DNA from: Paracoccaceae bacterium
GTDB lineage: Bacteria > Pseudomonadota > Alphaproteobacteria > Rhodobacterales > Rhodobacteraceae
Assembly: GCA_028284605.1 (NCBI GenBank)
Contig: JANQRL010000053.1
Span: forward strand, 1 to 55,965
DNA length: 55,965 nucleotides
Direction of reading: 5' to 3'
Each line of letters starts with the position of its first letter. Position 1 is the stretch's first letter. Shown here one piece after another: positions 1-7,684 of the stretch. The notes beneath the pieces are model-generated. The model was not told the DNA's origin. It saw only the letters and a list, made by a program, of their open reading frames with translations, and ran no database searches. Both the position numbers and the translations under genes were made by a program.

Positions 1-92
1 CGCGGTCGATATAGCTGACGAAGCTGCCGAGCAGGTCGCGGCCGAAATCGCGCGCCGCCGTCACGGCAGCTTCGTCAGCTATATCGACCGCG
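1..92. repeat. 28-bp perfect inverted repeat at the window edge (fold-back)
   Basis: Bases 1-28 are the exact reverse complement of 65-92, separated by 36 bases. The minus-strand reading of 1-64 runs directly into the GNAT family pattern, so the segment looks like a flipped copy of the sequence expected upstream. The likeliest explanation is a hairpin or chimeric-read artefact at a contig end rather than a biological repeat. Confidence 0.85.
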
Positions 93-217
93 ACAACACC
101 CCCTCCGCCCGGGTCGCCGAACGCGTCGGCGCCCGCCGCGACGCAACCGCCGAAGCCGCCTTCCCGGCAGAGGACCGGCCCTTCGTCTACCGCCATGGCG
201 CGGAGGCCGGCACATGA
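2..217 (+). CDS. GNAT N-acetyltransferase, C-terminal fragment (5' end cut by window)
   Basis: C-terminal end of a GNAT-family acetyltransferase. From base 65 the reading GSFVSYIDRDN followed by a SARVAERVGA-like helix matches the equivalent segments of the three GNAT genes downstream, and the end VYRHG resembles their V(W/Y)RHP. Bases 2-64 stay open in this frame but do not look like a GNAT; read on the opposite strand they do (AARDFGRDLLGSFVSYID), so this part appears to be an inverted copy of the real upstream sequence. The stop overlaps the next start as ATGA, suggesting translational coupling in a GNAT operon. Substrate unknown; RimJ/RimL-like, which acetylate protein N-termini or small amines. 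Confidence 0.75.
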   Translation, partial: AVDIADEAAEQVAAEIARRRHGSFVSYIDRDNTPSARVAERVGARRDATAEAAFPAEDRPFVYRHGAEAGT

Positions 218-738
218 CCCTCGCCCCCGTCATCGAAACGGCCCGCCTCACCCTGCGCCCGCACCGGGCGGAGGATTTCGACGCCTATGCCACGCTCTTT
301 GCCAGCGACCGCGCCCGCTTCATGGGCCGGCTCGACCGCCGCGAGGCCTGGTACAGCTTCTGTTCCGACGTGGCGCAATGGGCGCTTCTCGGCTTCGGCG
401 CCTGGGCCATCGACGAACGCGAAAGCGGCGCCTGCGCCGGGCAGGTCGGCCTCCAGAAGCCGGATCACTTCCCGGAAATCGAACTGGGCTGGCACCTCTA
501 CCCGGACTTCGATGGCAAGGGCTACGCCACCGAAGCCGCCCGCGCCGCCCGCGACTGGGCCTACGGCTCCGGCGGCCTTGGCGGGCTCGTCAGCTATATC
601 GACCCGCAGAACGCCCCCTCCCTGGCCCTCGCCAAACGTCTCGGCTGCGCCCATGACCCCGATGCCCCCTTGCCCGACGGGGAAAGCCCCGACGAGACCC
701 AGGTCTGGCGCCACCCGGCTCCGGAGGCGCTGCGATGA
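214..738 (+). CDS. GNAT family N-acetyltransferase (RimJ/RimL-like)
   Basis: A 174-residue acetyltransferase of the Acetyltransf_3 (RimJ/RimL) type, expected to move acetyl from acetyl-CoA to an amine. It opens with the family-typical IETARLTLRPHRAEDFDAY strand-helix. The acetyl-CoA pyrophosphate-binding motif A is DGKGYATEAA near residue 100, followed by SYIDPQNAPSLALAKRLG and the terminal VWRHP. Start and stop overlap the neighbouring GNAT genes by ATGA, so the cluster is probably translated as a coupled unit. The substrate cannot be deduced. Full length for the family. Confidence 0.9.
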   Translation: MTLAPVIETARLTLRPHRAEDFDAYATLFASDRARFMGRLDRREAWYSFCSDVAQWALLGFGAWAIDERESGACAGQVGLQKPDHFPEIELGWHLYPDFDGKGYATEAARAARDWAYGSGGLGGLVSYIDPQNAPSLALAKRLGCAHDPDAPLPDGESPDETQVWRHPAPEALR

Positions 739-1334
739 CCGAGATCCCCGTGATCGAGACCCGACGCCTCGTCCTGCGCGGGCCGGAGCCCGAGGATTAC
801 CCGAGCTTCAAGGCCACCTTCGCCTCCTACCGGTCGCGCTACATGGGCGGACCCTTGAACGCCTACGAGACGTGGATGCTCTACGCCGCCGAGATCGGCC
901 ATTGGCAGATCCGCGGCTTTGGCATGTGGATGATCCATGACCGCGCCACCGACGCCACCTACGGCATGGCCGGCGGCTGGTTTCCGGCGCTCTGGCCCGA
1001 ACGCGAGATCGCCTGGTTCATCTGGCCCGATGTGGCGGGCCGGGGCATCGCGCTCGAAGCCGTCGACGCCGCCCGGCGGCACTACTACGAGGCCCAGGGC
1101 TGGGACGGGGCCGTGAGCTATCTCGACCCCTACGATCTCGACAGCGTGCGGCTCGCGGAACGGCTCGGCGCCGTGAAGGACCGCGAGGCGACAACCATCG
1201 ACAAGGACGATGTGGTCTACCGCCACCCCACCCCCGAGAACCTGCGTAACAGTCAGCTCGCCGACGGCATCGCCCTCGAAATCGCCCATTATGCCGACCC
1301 GGCATTCACACCGAAAGGCTGGGCCCTTGACTGA
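735..1334 (+). CDS. GNAT family N-acetyltransferase, paralogue with C-terminal extension
   Basis: A 199-residue GNAT paralogue of its neighbours. It starts MTEIPVIETRRLVLRGPEP, has acetyl-CoA motif A as DVAGRGIALEA, and carries the family segment SYLDPYDLDSVRLAERLG followed by VYRHP. After the usual end it continues for about 27 residues (NSQLADGIALEIAHYAD and beyond), an extension the neighbours lack. The ATG overlaps the previous stop as ATGA, and its own stop lies inside the next gene. Substrate unknown. Confidence 0.9.
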   Translation: MTEIPVIETRRLVLRGPEPEDYPSFKATFASYRSRYMGGPLNAYETWMLYAAEIGHWQIRGFGMWMIHDRATDATYGMAGGWFPALWPEREIAWFIWPDVAGRGIALEAVDAARRHYYEAQGWDGAVSYLDPYDLDSVRLAERLGAVKDREATTIDKDDVVYRHPTPENLRNSQLADGIALEIAHYADPAFTPKGWALD

Positions 1335-1845
1335 GATCCCGACCCTCACGACCGACCGCCTGATCCTGCGTGGCCCGCAGCCGGAGGATTTCCCGGCCTA
1401 CGCCGCCTTTCGGATGTCGGCCCGGGCCAAGGGCGTGGGCGGACCCTACACAAGGGAGGAGGCCGCCGAACACTTCGCCACGCTCGGCGCGCAGTGGGAA
1501 CGGCTCGGATATGGCCGCTGGATGGTGACGGACCGGACCTCGGGCGATCCGCTCGGCGTCGTCGGCATCCTCCACCCCGAGAACTGGCCGGAACCGGAAC
1601 TGGCCTGGTCGCTCTTCGAGACCGCCGAGGGCCGCGGCATCGCCTTCGAGGCCGCGACGGCCTCCCGCGCCCATGCCTATGGCGCGCTCGGCATGACCAC
1701 CCTGATCAGCCTCGTCGATCCGGCCAACACCCGGTCCGTCGCCCTGGCCGAACGGCTCGGCGCCCGGCCCGAGGGCACGTTCGACATTCCCAACCACGGG
1801 GAAACGCCGGTCTGGCGCCATCCCGGCCCGGAGGACCTGAGATGA
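1327..1845 (+). CDS. GNAT family N-acetyltransferase, TTG start
   Basis: Fourth GNAT of the array, 172 residues. The start is placed at TTG 1327 because the reading from there, (L)TEIPTLTTDRLILRGPQPED, lines up residue for residue with the MTEIPVIETRRLVLRGPEPED start of the gene before; this gives an 8-base overlap with that gene. The frame is open further upstream, but that part has no family similarity. Motif A is AEGRGIAFEAA, followed by SLVDPANTRSVALAERLG and [11 protein letters not shown]. The stop overlaps the chorismate mutase start as ATGA. Recent tandem duplication is likely. Confidence 0.88.
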   Translation: MTEIPTLTTDRLILRGPQPEDFPAYAAFRMSARAKGVGGPYTREEAAEHFATLGAQWERLGYGRWMVTDRTSGDPLGVVGILHPENWPEPELAWSLFETAEGRGIAFEAATASRAHAYGALGMTTLISLVDPANTRSVALAERLGARPEGTFDIPNHGETPVWRHPGPEDLR

Positions 1846-2138
1846 CCGATGCCACGACGCGCGCCGCCGATCTCCTGAAGGAGCACCGCGATTCCATCGA
1901 CCGGCTCGACGCGATCCTCGTCTACACCCTGGGCGAGCGGTTCAAACACACCCAGGCCGTGGGCCGGCTCAAGGCCGAACACGACCTGCCGCCCTCCGAC
2001 CCGGCCCGGGAGGCGGCGCAGATCGCGCGGCTCGAAGAGCTGGCCAGAGAGGCCGATCTCGACCCGGACTTCGCCAAGAAGGTCCTCGAATTCATCATCG
2101 CCGAGGTGATCCGGCATCACCAGCGGCACCAATCGTAA
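1842..2138 (+). CDS. Chorismate mutase, AroQ type II
   Basis: A 98-residue all-helical protein converting chorismate to prephenate on the way to phenylalanine and tyrosine. Family features are [20 protein letters not shown] (first long helix with the catalytic Arg), a Lys-containing [19 protein letters not shown] segment and the C-terminal helix [17 protein letters not shown]. It is a single-domain enzyme, not fused to prephenate dehydratase. It begins inside the last codons of the GNAT gene (ATGA) and ends 37 bases before rpsP, so it may share transcription with both sides. Confidence 0.9.
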   Translation: MTDATTRAADLLKEHRDSIDRLDAILVYTLGERFKHTQAVGRLKAEHDLPPSDPAREAAQIARLEELAREADLDPDFAKKVLEFIIAEVIRHHQRHQS

Positions 2139-2175
2139 GGGCGCGACGCCCTCTGCCATCCAAAGGAGAACACCC

Positions 2176-2697
2176 ATGGCAATGAAGATCAGACTGGCCC
2201 GCGGCGGGTCCAAGAAGCGGCCGTTTTACCGCATCGTGGCCGCCGATAGCCGCATGCCCCGGGACGGGCGCTTCATCGAAAAGCTCGGCACCTACAATCC
2301 GCTGCTCCCGAAGGACAGCGAGGAGCGGGTGAAGATGAACGTGGAGCGTATCCAGCACTGGCTCGGCGAAGGCGCCCAGCCCAGCGACCGGGTGAGCCGG
2401 TTCCTCGAAGCCGCGGGCGTCGTCGAGAAGAAGGAACGCTCGAACCCGAAGAAGGGCACTCCGGGCAAGGCGGCCCAGGAGCGCGCCGAGGCCAAGGCCG
2501 AAAAGGCGAAGGCCGCCGAAGAGGCGGCTGCCGCCCCGGCCGAGGAGGAGGCGCCGGCGGAAGACGCCGCTGCGGAGGACGCCCCGGTGGAAGAGGCGGC
2601 CGCCGAGGAGGCACCGGCCGAGGACGCCGCTGCCGAGGAGGCGCCCGCGGAGGAGGCAACTGCCGACGACGCGGCCGCCGAAGAGAAGGCGGAGTGA
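2176..2697 (+). CDS. rpsP: 30S ribosomal protein S16 with acidic Ala/Glu tail
   Basis: S16 binds 16S rRNA in the body of the 30S subunit. Residues 1-80 are the conserved domain ([20 protein letters not shown], then [13 protein letters not shown] and the helix ending [15 protein letters not shown]). The remaining roughly 90 residues are a basic linker and a low-complexity run of Ala, Glu, Asp and Pro, making the protein 173 residues, nearly twice the usual 80-90. Such tails are frequent in Rhodobacteraceae S16 (recalled, not checked). A strong ribosome-binding site AAAGGAG lies 8 bases before ATG. First gene of the rpsP-rimM-trmD block. Confidence 0.97.
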   Translation: MAMKIRLARGGSKKRPFYRIVAADSRMPRDGRFIEKLGTYNPLLPKDSEERVKMNVERIQHWLGEGAQPSDRVSRFLEAAGVVEKKERSNPKKGTPGKAAQERAEAKAEKAKAAEEAAAAPAEEEAPAEDAAAEDAPVEEAAAEEAPAEDAAAEEAPAEEATADDAAAEEKAE

Positions 2698-2758
2698 TCC
2701 GGGACCGGCCCCGGGGTTCGCGCGCCGCCGCGCGCGTTCCCGGGGCCCCGGGCGCGCC

Positions 2759-3265
2759 ATGAGCGAAGAGCGGATCGTTGTGGGCGCGTTCGCCGGGGCC
2801 TTCGGGGTCCGCGGCGAGGTGCGGCTGAAGAGCTTCTGCGCAGAGGCCGAGGACATCGCGCGCTACGCTCCGCTCAGCACCGAGGATGGCCGCGAGTTCG
2901 GCCCCGTCGCGGTGACCGGCCAGACCAAGGGCGCGCTCACCGCGCGGATCGGTGGCGTCCGGACCAAGGAAGAGGCCGATGCGCTGAAGGGCGAGGCGCT
3001 CTATGCCCCGCGTGCGGTGCTCCCAAGCCTGCCCGACGACGAGTTCTACCACGCCGACCTGATCGGGCTCGAGGTCGTCGATACCTCCGGCACGACGCTC
3101 GGCCGGGTCCGCGCGGTGATGGATCACGGCGCCGGCGATCTCCTCGAAATCGAAGGGCCGGGACTGAAGCAAAGCCTCCTCCTGCCCTTCACCCGCGCCG
3201 CCGTTCCCACCGTCGATCTCGCCGCCGGCCGGATCGTCGCCGACCCGCCCGAGGGGCTGGTCTGA
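2759..3265 (+). CDS. rimM: 16S rRNA processing/30S assembly protein RimM
   Basis: A 168-residue RimM, which binds S19 and assists maturation of the 30S head. The N-terminal RimM domain starts [21 protein letters not shown] and contains [19 protein letters not shown]. The C-terminal PRC-barrel begins at [18 protein letters not shown] and ends in [20 protein letters not shown]. It sits 61 bases after rpsP in the conserved order rpsP-rimM-trmD. No clear ribosome-binding site precedes it; the GC-rich rpsP-rimM gap may form structure. Confidence 0.95.
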   Translation: MSEERIVVGAFAGAFGVRGEVRLKSFCAEAEDIARYAPLSTEDGREFGPVAVTGQTKGALTARIGGVRTKEEADALKGEALYAPRAVLPSLPDDEFYHADLIGLEVVDTSGTTLGRVRAVMDHGAGDLLEIEGPGLKQSLLLPFTRAAVPTVDLAAGRIVADPPEGLV

Positions 3266-3355
3266 CCGCCGGCACGGCACGGCCCGACCGGGCTTCCCCC
3301 CGGGGCGCGGGCGCATTATTGCTTGGCGGGTAGGACCACGACCGGAGACCGCGCG

Positions 3356-3706
3356 ATGACCTCTTCGGAACGGCTGACCTGCCCCGGGCTCCTCGCCCTC
3401 GGGGCCATTCTGGTCGGCTGGTGCGGCGGCGGTTTCGGGCTCGCCGTCCTGATCGTGCCTCTGGCGCTGATCTGGATGGCGCGAAGCGGCGAGCTGAAGC
3501 TGATCTCCCAGGCCTGGGAGACGCGGCAGGGGGCGATCATGAACTCCCTCGCCATGCTCATGCTGGCGGCCCTTCTGGCCGGTCTGGTCTTCGTGCTGCT
3601 GTTGCTCGGCTGGGGCCTCGCCAGGATCACCGACCCCCTTCCGCTGGCTCCCTGGCTCGGCCTTCTTCCGGCCGCCGCGGCCGCCGTGGTCAAGTTTGTG
3701 CCCTGA
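3356..3706 (+). CDS. Small integral membrane protein, unknown function
   Basis: A 116-residue protein with two or three predicted membrane helices: [20 protein letters not shown], then [20 protein letters not shown], and a hydrophobic Ala-rich C-terminal stretch. ATG 3356 was preferred over an in-frame TTG at 3323 because CGGAG lies about 9 bases before it. It is inserted between rimM and trmD, which are normally adjacent. No family is recognised. Confidence 0.7.
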   Translation: MTSSERLTCPGLLALGAILVGWCGGGFGLAVLIVPLALIWMARSGELKLISQAWETRQGAIMNSLAMLMLAALLAGLVFVLLLLGWGLARITDPLPLAPWLGLLPAAAAAVVKFVP

Positions 3707-3738
3707 ACCGCCGCTTTCCAAGCCGCCCAGGCTCCCCT

Positions 3739-4533
3739 ATGAGCGGCGCCATGTCGGAGACGCCGAAATCCCATGGCCGCAAGTCGATCGCCGCGACCGC
3801 CGCGCCGCGCGAACTGATGACCGACCGGCCCGATCTCGCGGCCGCTTGGACCGCGCAGGTGATCACGCTGTTGCCGGACGCCTTTCCCGGCCTGCTCGGG
3901 GCGAGCCTGACCGGCCGCGCGCTGAAGGACGGGCTCTGGCAACTCCGCGCCATCGACCTGCGCCTTTTCGGCGAAGGCAGGCACCGCAATGTCGACGACA
4001 CACCGGCGGGCGGCGGGGCGGGGATGGTGCTCCGCCCGGATGTCGTCGGCCGTGCCATTCACGACGCCCGCCGCCGCGCTCCGGCGCTGCCGCTTCTCTA
4101 CCTTTCCCCCCGCGGCCGCCCGTTCGATCAGGCCATGGCCCGGGACCTCGCCGCCGGCCCCGGCGCCACACTCCTCTGCGGGCGGTTCGAGGGCGTCGAC
4201 CAGCGCGTGCTCGATCATTTCGGCATCCAGGAAGTGTCGCTGGGGGACTTCATCCTCACCGGCGGAGAGATCGCGGCATCCGCCCTGATCGACGCCTGTG
4301 TCCGCCTGATTCCGGGTGTGCTCGGGAATCACACCTCGACCGAGGAGGAGAGTTTCTCGCACGGGCTCCTCGAACACCCGCACTACACCAGGCCCGTACG
4401 CTGGGAGGGTCACGACATTCCGGATGTGCTCCTGTCCGGGCACCATGACCGCATCGCGCGTTGGCGGCGGGAGGAGGCCGAACGGCTGACAAAGAAGCGT
4501 CGGCCGGACCTCTGGGCAAAACACAAGGCATGA
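3739..4533 (+). CDS. trmD: tRNA (guanine-37-N1)-methyltransferase TrmD
   Basis: TrmD methylates G37 next to the anticodon of tRNAs reading CNN codons, preventing +1 frameshifts. The SPOUT-knot core is clear: [55 protein letters not shown], and the SAM-binding [14 protein letters not shown] with the following GVLGN. It has about 37 residues before the usual start, with ATG 3739 and ATG 3751 both possible, giving up to 264 residues. Downstream the conserved partner rplS is displaced by a phosphatase gene. Confidence 0.95.
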   Translation: MSGAMSETPKSHGRKSIAATAAPRELMTDRPDLAAAWTAQVITLLPDAFPGLLGASLTGRALKDGLWQLRAIDLRLFGEGRHRNVDDTPAGGGAGMVLRPDVVGRAIHDARRRAPALPLLYLSPRGRPFDQAMARDLAAGPGATLLCGRFEGVDQRVLDHFGIQEVSLGDFILTGGEIAASALIDACVRLIPGVLGNHTSTEEESFSHGLLEHPHYTRPVRWEGHDIPDVLLSGHHDRIARWRREEAERLTKKRRPDLWAKHKA

Positions 4534-4559
4534 CTGCGTTGCCGGCAGCCGGTGACGAT

Positions 4560-4598
4560 GGTTCCGGGGCGCTGTCGGGCCTGCCGGTCGCCGGAACC
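4560..4598. repeat. 8-bp inverted repeat downstream of trmD
   Basis: GGTTCCGG at 4560-4567 and CCGGAACC at 4591-4598 can pair around a 23-base loop. There is no T-run, so this is not a canonical terminator; it may be an mRNA 3'-end structure of the trmD transcript. Low confidence in function. Confidence 0.4.
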
Positions 4599-4697
4599 TA
4601 ACCGGCCTGTGGACCGGGCGGTGTGGAAGAGCTGTTACAATCGCGCAGTATGACACTCCCCACCCAGTTTTAACCCTAGCAAAAACAGGAGCCAGGT

Positions 4698-6632
4698 ATG
4701 GATAAGAGGGTCCCCCCGAATCTGTCTGCGGACGATTGGGATGAGCAAAACTTCCCCCGTCCCGAAGTTCAGGACTTCGATCACGTCGTGGAACGCGCGA
4801 TCTCGCGTCGCGGCTTCCTCGGCGGGGTGCTCGCGTTCGGATCAGGCGCCGCTGTCATGGGCACCTCGTTCCTGAAGGGAACGAGCGCCATGGCACAGGG
4901 CGCCTCGCGCTTCGCCTTCGAGGGCATCGACATCGCTACCGACGACACCGTCCACGTGCCCGAAGGCTATAGCTGGGACGTGCTCGTCCGCTGGGGCGAC
5001 CCGCTGATGCCCGAAGCCGAAGGCGCCTGGGATCCGGCGGCGGGCGTCTCGGTCGAGATGTCCGACAAGGTGTTCGGCGAGAACACCGACGGCATGGAGC
5101 TCTTCAGCATCGACGGCCGCGAGATCCTCGTGGTCAACTCCGAATACACCAACCGCCCGGTGAACCTGCCCCATGCCGAAGAGGGCGTACCGACGGGCCT
5201 CGACGATGTGCGCATCCTCCAGCACCTCCAAGGTGTCAACGTCCTGGAGATCCAGGAAGGTGCGGACGGCTGGGAAATCTTGGTCGACAGCCCCTACAAC
5301 CGCCGCATCCACCACAATTCGCCGATGAGCTTCGACGGCCCCGCCGCCGGTCATGACCTGCTGAAGACGGCGGCCGATCCGACGGGCATGAACTCGCTCG
5401 GGACGATGAACAACTGCGGCTCGGGCCGGACGCCCTGGGGCACCTACCTGACCTGCGAAGAGAACTTCAACGGTTACTTCGGCTCGACCGAAACCGCACA
5501 GGACCAGAAGCCGCTCGATGTGAGCGTCGGCTTCCAGCGCTATGGCATCGGCACCGACGGCTGGGGCTACGACTACCACAAGTGGGACGCGCGTTGGGAT
5601 ACCAGCCAGAACCCCAACGAACCGCACCGCGCGGGCTACATCGTGGAAATCGATCCCGCCGATCCGACCGCCACGCCGGTCAAGCACACCGCGCTCGGCC
5701 GCTTCAAGCACGAGAACGCCGCCTATGCCATCGCCGATGACGACCGCTTCGTCGTCTACATGGGAGACGATGAGCGCGGCGAGTACATGTACAAGTGGGT
5801 CAGCGCCGAGCCTTACGTCGAAGGCGGCGACACCTCGCGGCTTATGGTCGACGGTACGCTCTACGTGGCCGTGTTCAATGACGACCAGTCCGGCGAATGG
5901 GTGCCGCTGACGCCCGGCACCACCGGAATGTCCGAGGCGGAGATCGCCGTCTTCACCCGGATGGCGGGTTCGGCCGTCAACGCCACCACGATGGATCGCC
6001 CGGAGTGGATCGCCGTGAACCCGACCGCACCGGAGGCCTATTGCTGCCTCACCAACAATTCGCGTCGCGGCCTCATCAACGAGGACGGCACCGTGCGCAC
6101 CAACGCCGGTGGCGAGCCGATGATCACCAACGGGCCGAACCCGCGTGACATCAACCGCTACGGTCAGATCGTGCGTTGGCGGCCCGACGGCGGCGACCAC
6201 GGCGCCACCACCTTCGACTGGGACCTCTACGTCATGGTCGGCAACCCCACCGTGCATGACGACGAATATGCCGGGTCCGAAAACATGAACGCGGGCAATC
6301 TCTTCAACTCGCCCGACGGCATGATGATCGACACCACCGGCCTGATCTGGATTCAGACCGACGGCAATGACGGCAATGAGGGCGATTTCGAGGGCATGGG
6401 CAACAACCAGATGCTCGCGGGTGATCCCGAAACCGGCGAGATCCGCCGCTTCCTGACCGGTCCGAAGGGCTGCGAGGTGACGGGGCTGACCTGGTCTTCG
6501 GACCGCCGCACGATGTTCGTGGGCATCCAGCACCCGGGCGACGATGACGGCACCTGGCCGGACCACAATGGCTCGCTGGCGCGCTCGGCTGTGATCGCGA
6601 TCAAGCGCGACGACGGCGGCCTCGTCGGCTGA
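4698..6632 (+). CDS. PhoX-family phosphatase, TAT-exported
   Basis: A 644-residue protein of the PhoX (DUF839) family, periplasmic Ca/Fe-dependent phosphatases that release phosphate from organic esters. A long N-terminus precedes a twin-arginine signal at residues 36-43 (SRRGFLGG), a hydrophobic segment and an AMA-Q-like cleavage site near residue 67. Family features follow: MNSLGTMNNCGSGRTPWGTY with LTCEENF, GRFKHENAAYAIADD, MGDDERGEYMYKWVS, and near the end CEVTGLTWSSDRRTMFVGI. It has its own 164-base leader and a strong terminator, so it is an independent unit placed between trmD and rplS. Other DUF839 proteins have uncertain substrates, and no convincing Pho box was found. Confidence 0.88.
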   Translation: MDKRVPPNLSADDWDEQNFPRPEVQDFDHVVERAISRRGFLGGVLAFGSGAAVMGTSFLKGTSAMAQGASRFAFEGIDIATDDTVHVPEGYSWDVLVRWGDPLMPEAEGAWDPAAGVSVEMSDKVFGENTDGMELFSIDGREILVVNSEYTNRPVNLPHAEEGVPTGLDDVRILQHLQGVNVLEIQEGADGWEILVDSPYNRRIHHNSPMSFDGPAAGHDLLKTAADPTGMNSLGTMNNCGSGRTPWGTYLTCEENFNGYFGSTETAQDQKPLDVSVGFQRYGIGTDGWGYDYHKWDARWDTSQNPNEPHRAGYIVEIDPADPTATPVKHTALGRFKHENAAYAIADDDRFVVYMGDDERGEYMYKWVSAEPYVEGGDTSRLMVDGTLYVAVFNDDQSGEWVPLTPGTTGMSEAEIAVFTRMAGSAVNATTMDRPEWIAVNPTAPEAYCCLTNNSRRGLINEDGTVRTNAGGEPMITNGPNPRDINRYGQIVRWRPDGGDHGATTFDWDLYVMVGNPTVHDDEYAGSENMNAGNLFNSPDGMMIDTTGLIWIQTDGNDGNEGDFEGMGNNQMLAGDPETGEIRRFLTGPKGCEVTGLTWSSDRRTMFVGIQHPGDDDGTWPDHNGSLARSAVIAIKRDDGGLVG

Positions 6633-6656
6633 CGCCGGCACCGGAAAGATGCGTTC

Positions 6657-6690
6657 GGACCCGGGCGGTTGCGCCCGGGTCCTTTCGTTT
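6657..6690 (+). terminator. Rho-independent terminator after the phoX-like gene
   Basis: A perfect 11-bp stem (GGACCCGGGCG at 6657-6667 and CGCCCGGGTCC at 6672-6682) closes a 4-base loop and is followed by TTTCGTTT. It lies 25 bases after the phosphatase stop codon. Confidence 0.85.
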
Positions 6691-6945
6691 CAGCTCGAAG
6701 ACCGGTGCGCGCCAACCGGTGACGGTGCAGGCGCGACGGTCGTGGCGCGCCTTTCGCCCCACTGTGCCAACGATATGAGCTGGGATCGCGGCCGACCCGC
6801 CCCTTGATTTGCGTCCCGGCCCGGTGTACCGCCCGCAGGTCCGTTCAGGACACGACAACGAAGAGCCGCGCCACGGGCCGCCGGGCCCCTCTGGCAAGGA
6901 CATCATCCGCGGGCACAACCGCGCGTACCAAAAGGAGACGGTCAG
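6691..6945 (+). promoter_or_regulatory. Leader and probable promoter region of rplS-rpmE
   Basis: This 255-base gap follows the phosphatase terminator, so rplS-rpmE must be transcribed from a promoter inside it. I could not fix -35/-10 elements. An AAAAGGAG ribosome-binding site stands at its right end. No conserved L19 leader structure was recognised and no coding signal was seen. Confidence 0.45.
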
Positions 6946-7332
6946 ATGGACCTGATCGCGGAACTGGAGGCGGAGCAGATCGCCTCGCTGGGGAAGGACA
7001 TCCCCGATTTCAAGCCGGGCGACACCGTGCGCGTCGGCTACAAGGTGACCGAGGGCACCCGCAGCCGGGTGCAGAACTACGAGGGCGTCTGCATCGCCCG
7101 CAAGAACGGCGACGGCATCTCGGGCTCGTTCACCGTGCGCAAGATTTCCTTCGGCGAGGGCGTCGAGCGCGTCTTCCCGCTCTATTCCACCAACATCGCA
7201 GAGATCACCGTAGTGCGCCGCGGCAAGGTGCGCCGGGCGAAACTCTACTACCTGCGCTCGCGCCGGGGCAAATCCGCCCGGATCGCCGAGAAGACCAACT
7301 ACCGCCCGCTCAAGAGCGGCGCCGAGGCCTGA
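6946..7332 (+). CDS. rplS: 50S ribosomal protein L19
   Basis: L19 lies at the 30S-50S interface. The 128-residue product carries the full family pattern: [74 protein letters not shown] and [20 protein letters not shown]. It is preceded by a strong AAAAGGAG site and followed after 11 bases by rpmE. Normally it follows trmD directly; here an exported phosphatase with its own terminator separates them. Confidence 0.97.
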   Translation: MDLIAELEAEQIASLGKDIPDFKPGDTVRVGYKVTEGTRSRVQNYEGVCIARKNGDGISGSFTVRKISFGEGVERVFPLYSTNIAEITVVRRGKVRRAKLYYLRSRRGKSARIAEKTNYRPLKSGAEA

Positions 7333-7343
7333 GGGGACACGAG

Positions 7344-7565
7344 ATGAAGAAAGACATCCATCCCGACTACCACCTGATCGAGGTCAAGATGACCGACGGC
7401 ACCGTGGTGCAGATGAAATCGACCTGGGGCGCCGAGGGCGACACCCTGTCTCTCGACGTCGACCCCACCGTGCACCCGGCCTGGACCGGCGGCGGCACCC
7501 GCCTGATGGATACCGGCGGGCGCGTGTCGAAGTTCAAGAACAAGTACGCCGGCCTCGGCTTCTGA
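7344..7565 (+). CDS. rpmE: 50S ribosomal protein L31 (zinc-free type)
   Basis: A 73-residue L31 starting [20 protein letters not shown] and ending in [16 protein letters not shown]. It contains no cysteine, so it is the C-minus, zinc-independent form. In many bacteria such forms replace the zinc-binding paralogue under zinc limitation, but in Rhodobacteraceae this is the usual single copy (recalled). It follows rplS by 11 bases and is closed by a textbook terminator, so rplS-rpmE is a two-gene operon. Confidence 0.96.
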   Translation: MKKDIHPDYHLIEVKMTDGTVVQMKSTWGAEGDTLSLDVDPTVHPAWTGGGTRLMDTGGRVSKFKNKYAGLGF

Positions 7566-7590
7566 GAGACCGCGCAGACCGGAAACAGCG

Positions 7591-7618
7591 AAACGCCGCC
7601 CCGAAGGGCGGCGTTTTT
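7591..7618 (+). terminator. Rho-independent terminator after rpmE
   Basis: A stem AAACGCCGCCC / GGGCGGCGTTT around a CGAA loop ends in a run of five T (7614-7618), 25 bases downstream of the rpmE stop. Confidence 0.93.
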
Positions 7619-7684
7619 CATTGCGGGGCGCGGATTTGACAGGTTGCCCCGCACCATGCATCGCTGCTGTGGCAACCGACCGAC

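Noticed and set aside
2273-3721. Long minus-strand open frame over rpsP-rimM.
   Set aside because: It is the antisense of conserved genes in GC-rich DNA, rich in Arg/Pro/Gly, with no family similarity.
4624-4660. Possible Pho box (CTGTTAC with TATGACA) upstream of the phosphatase gene.
   Set aside because: The second half-site at the required 11-base spacing (GCGCAGT) does not match CTGTCAT, so PhoB control is not supported by the sequence.
6691-6945. A ribosomal-protein leader RNA ahead of L19.
   Set aside because: Such leaders are described in other phyla; I could not recognise their structure here.
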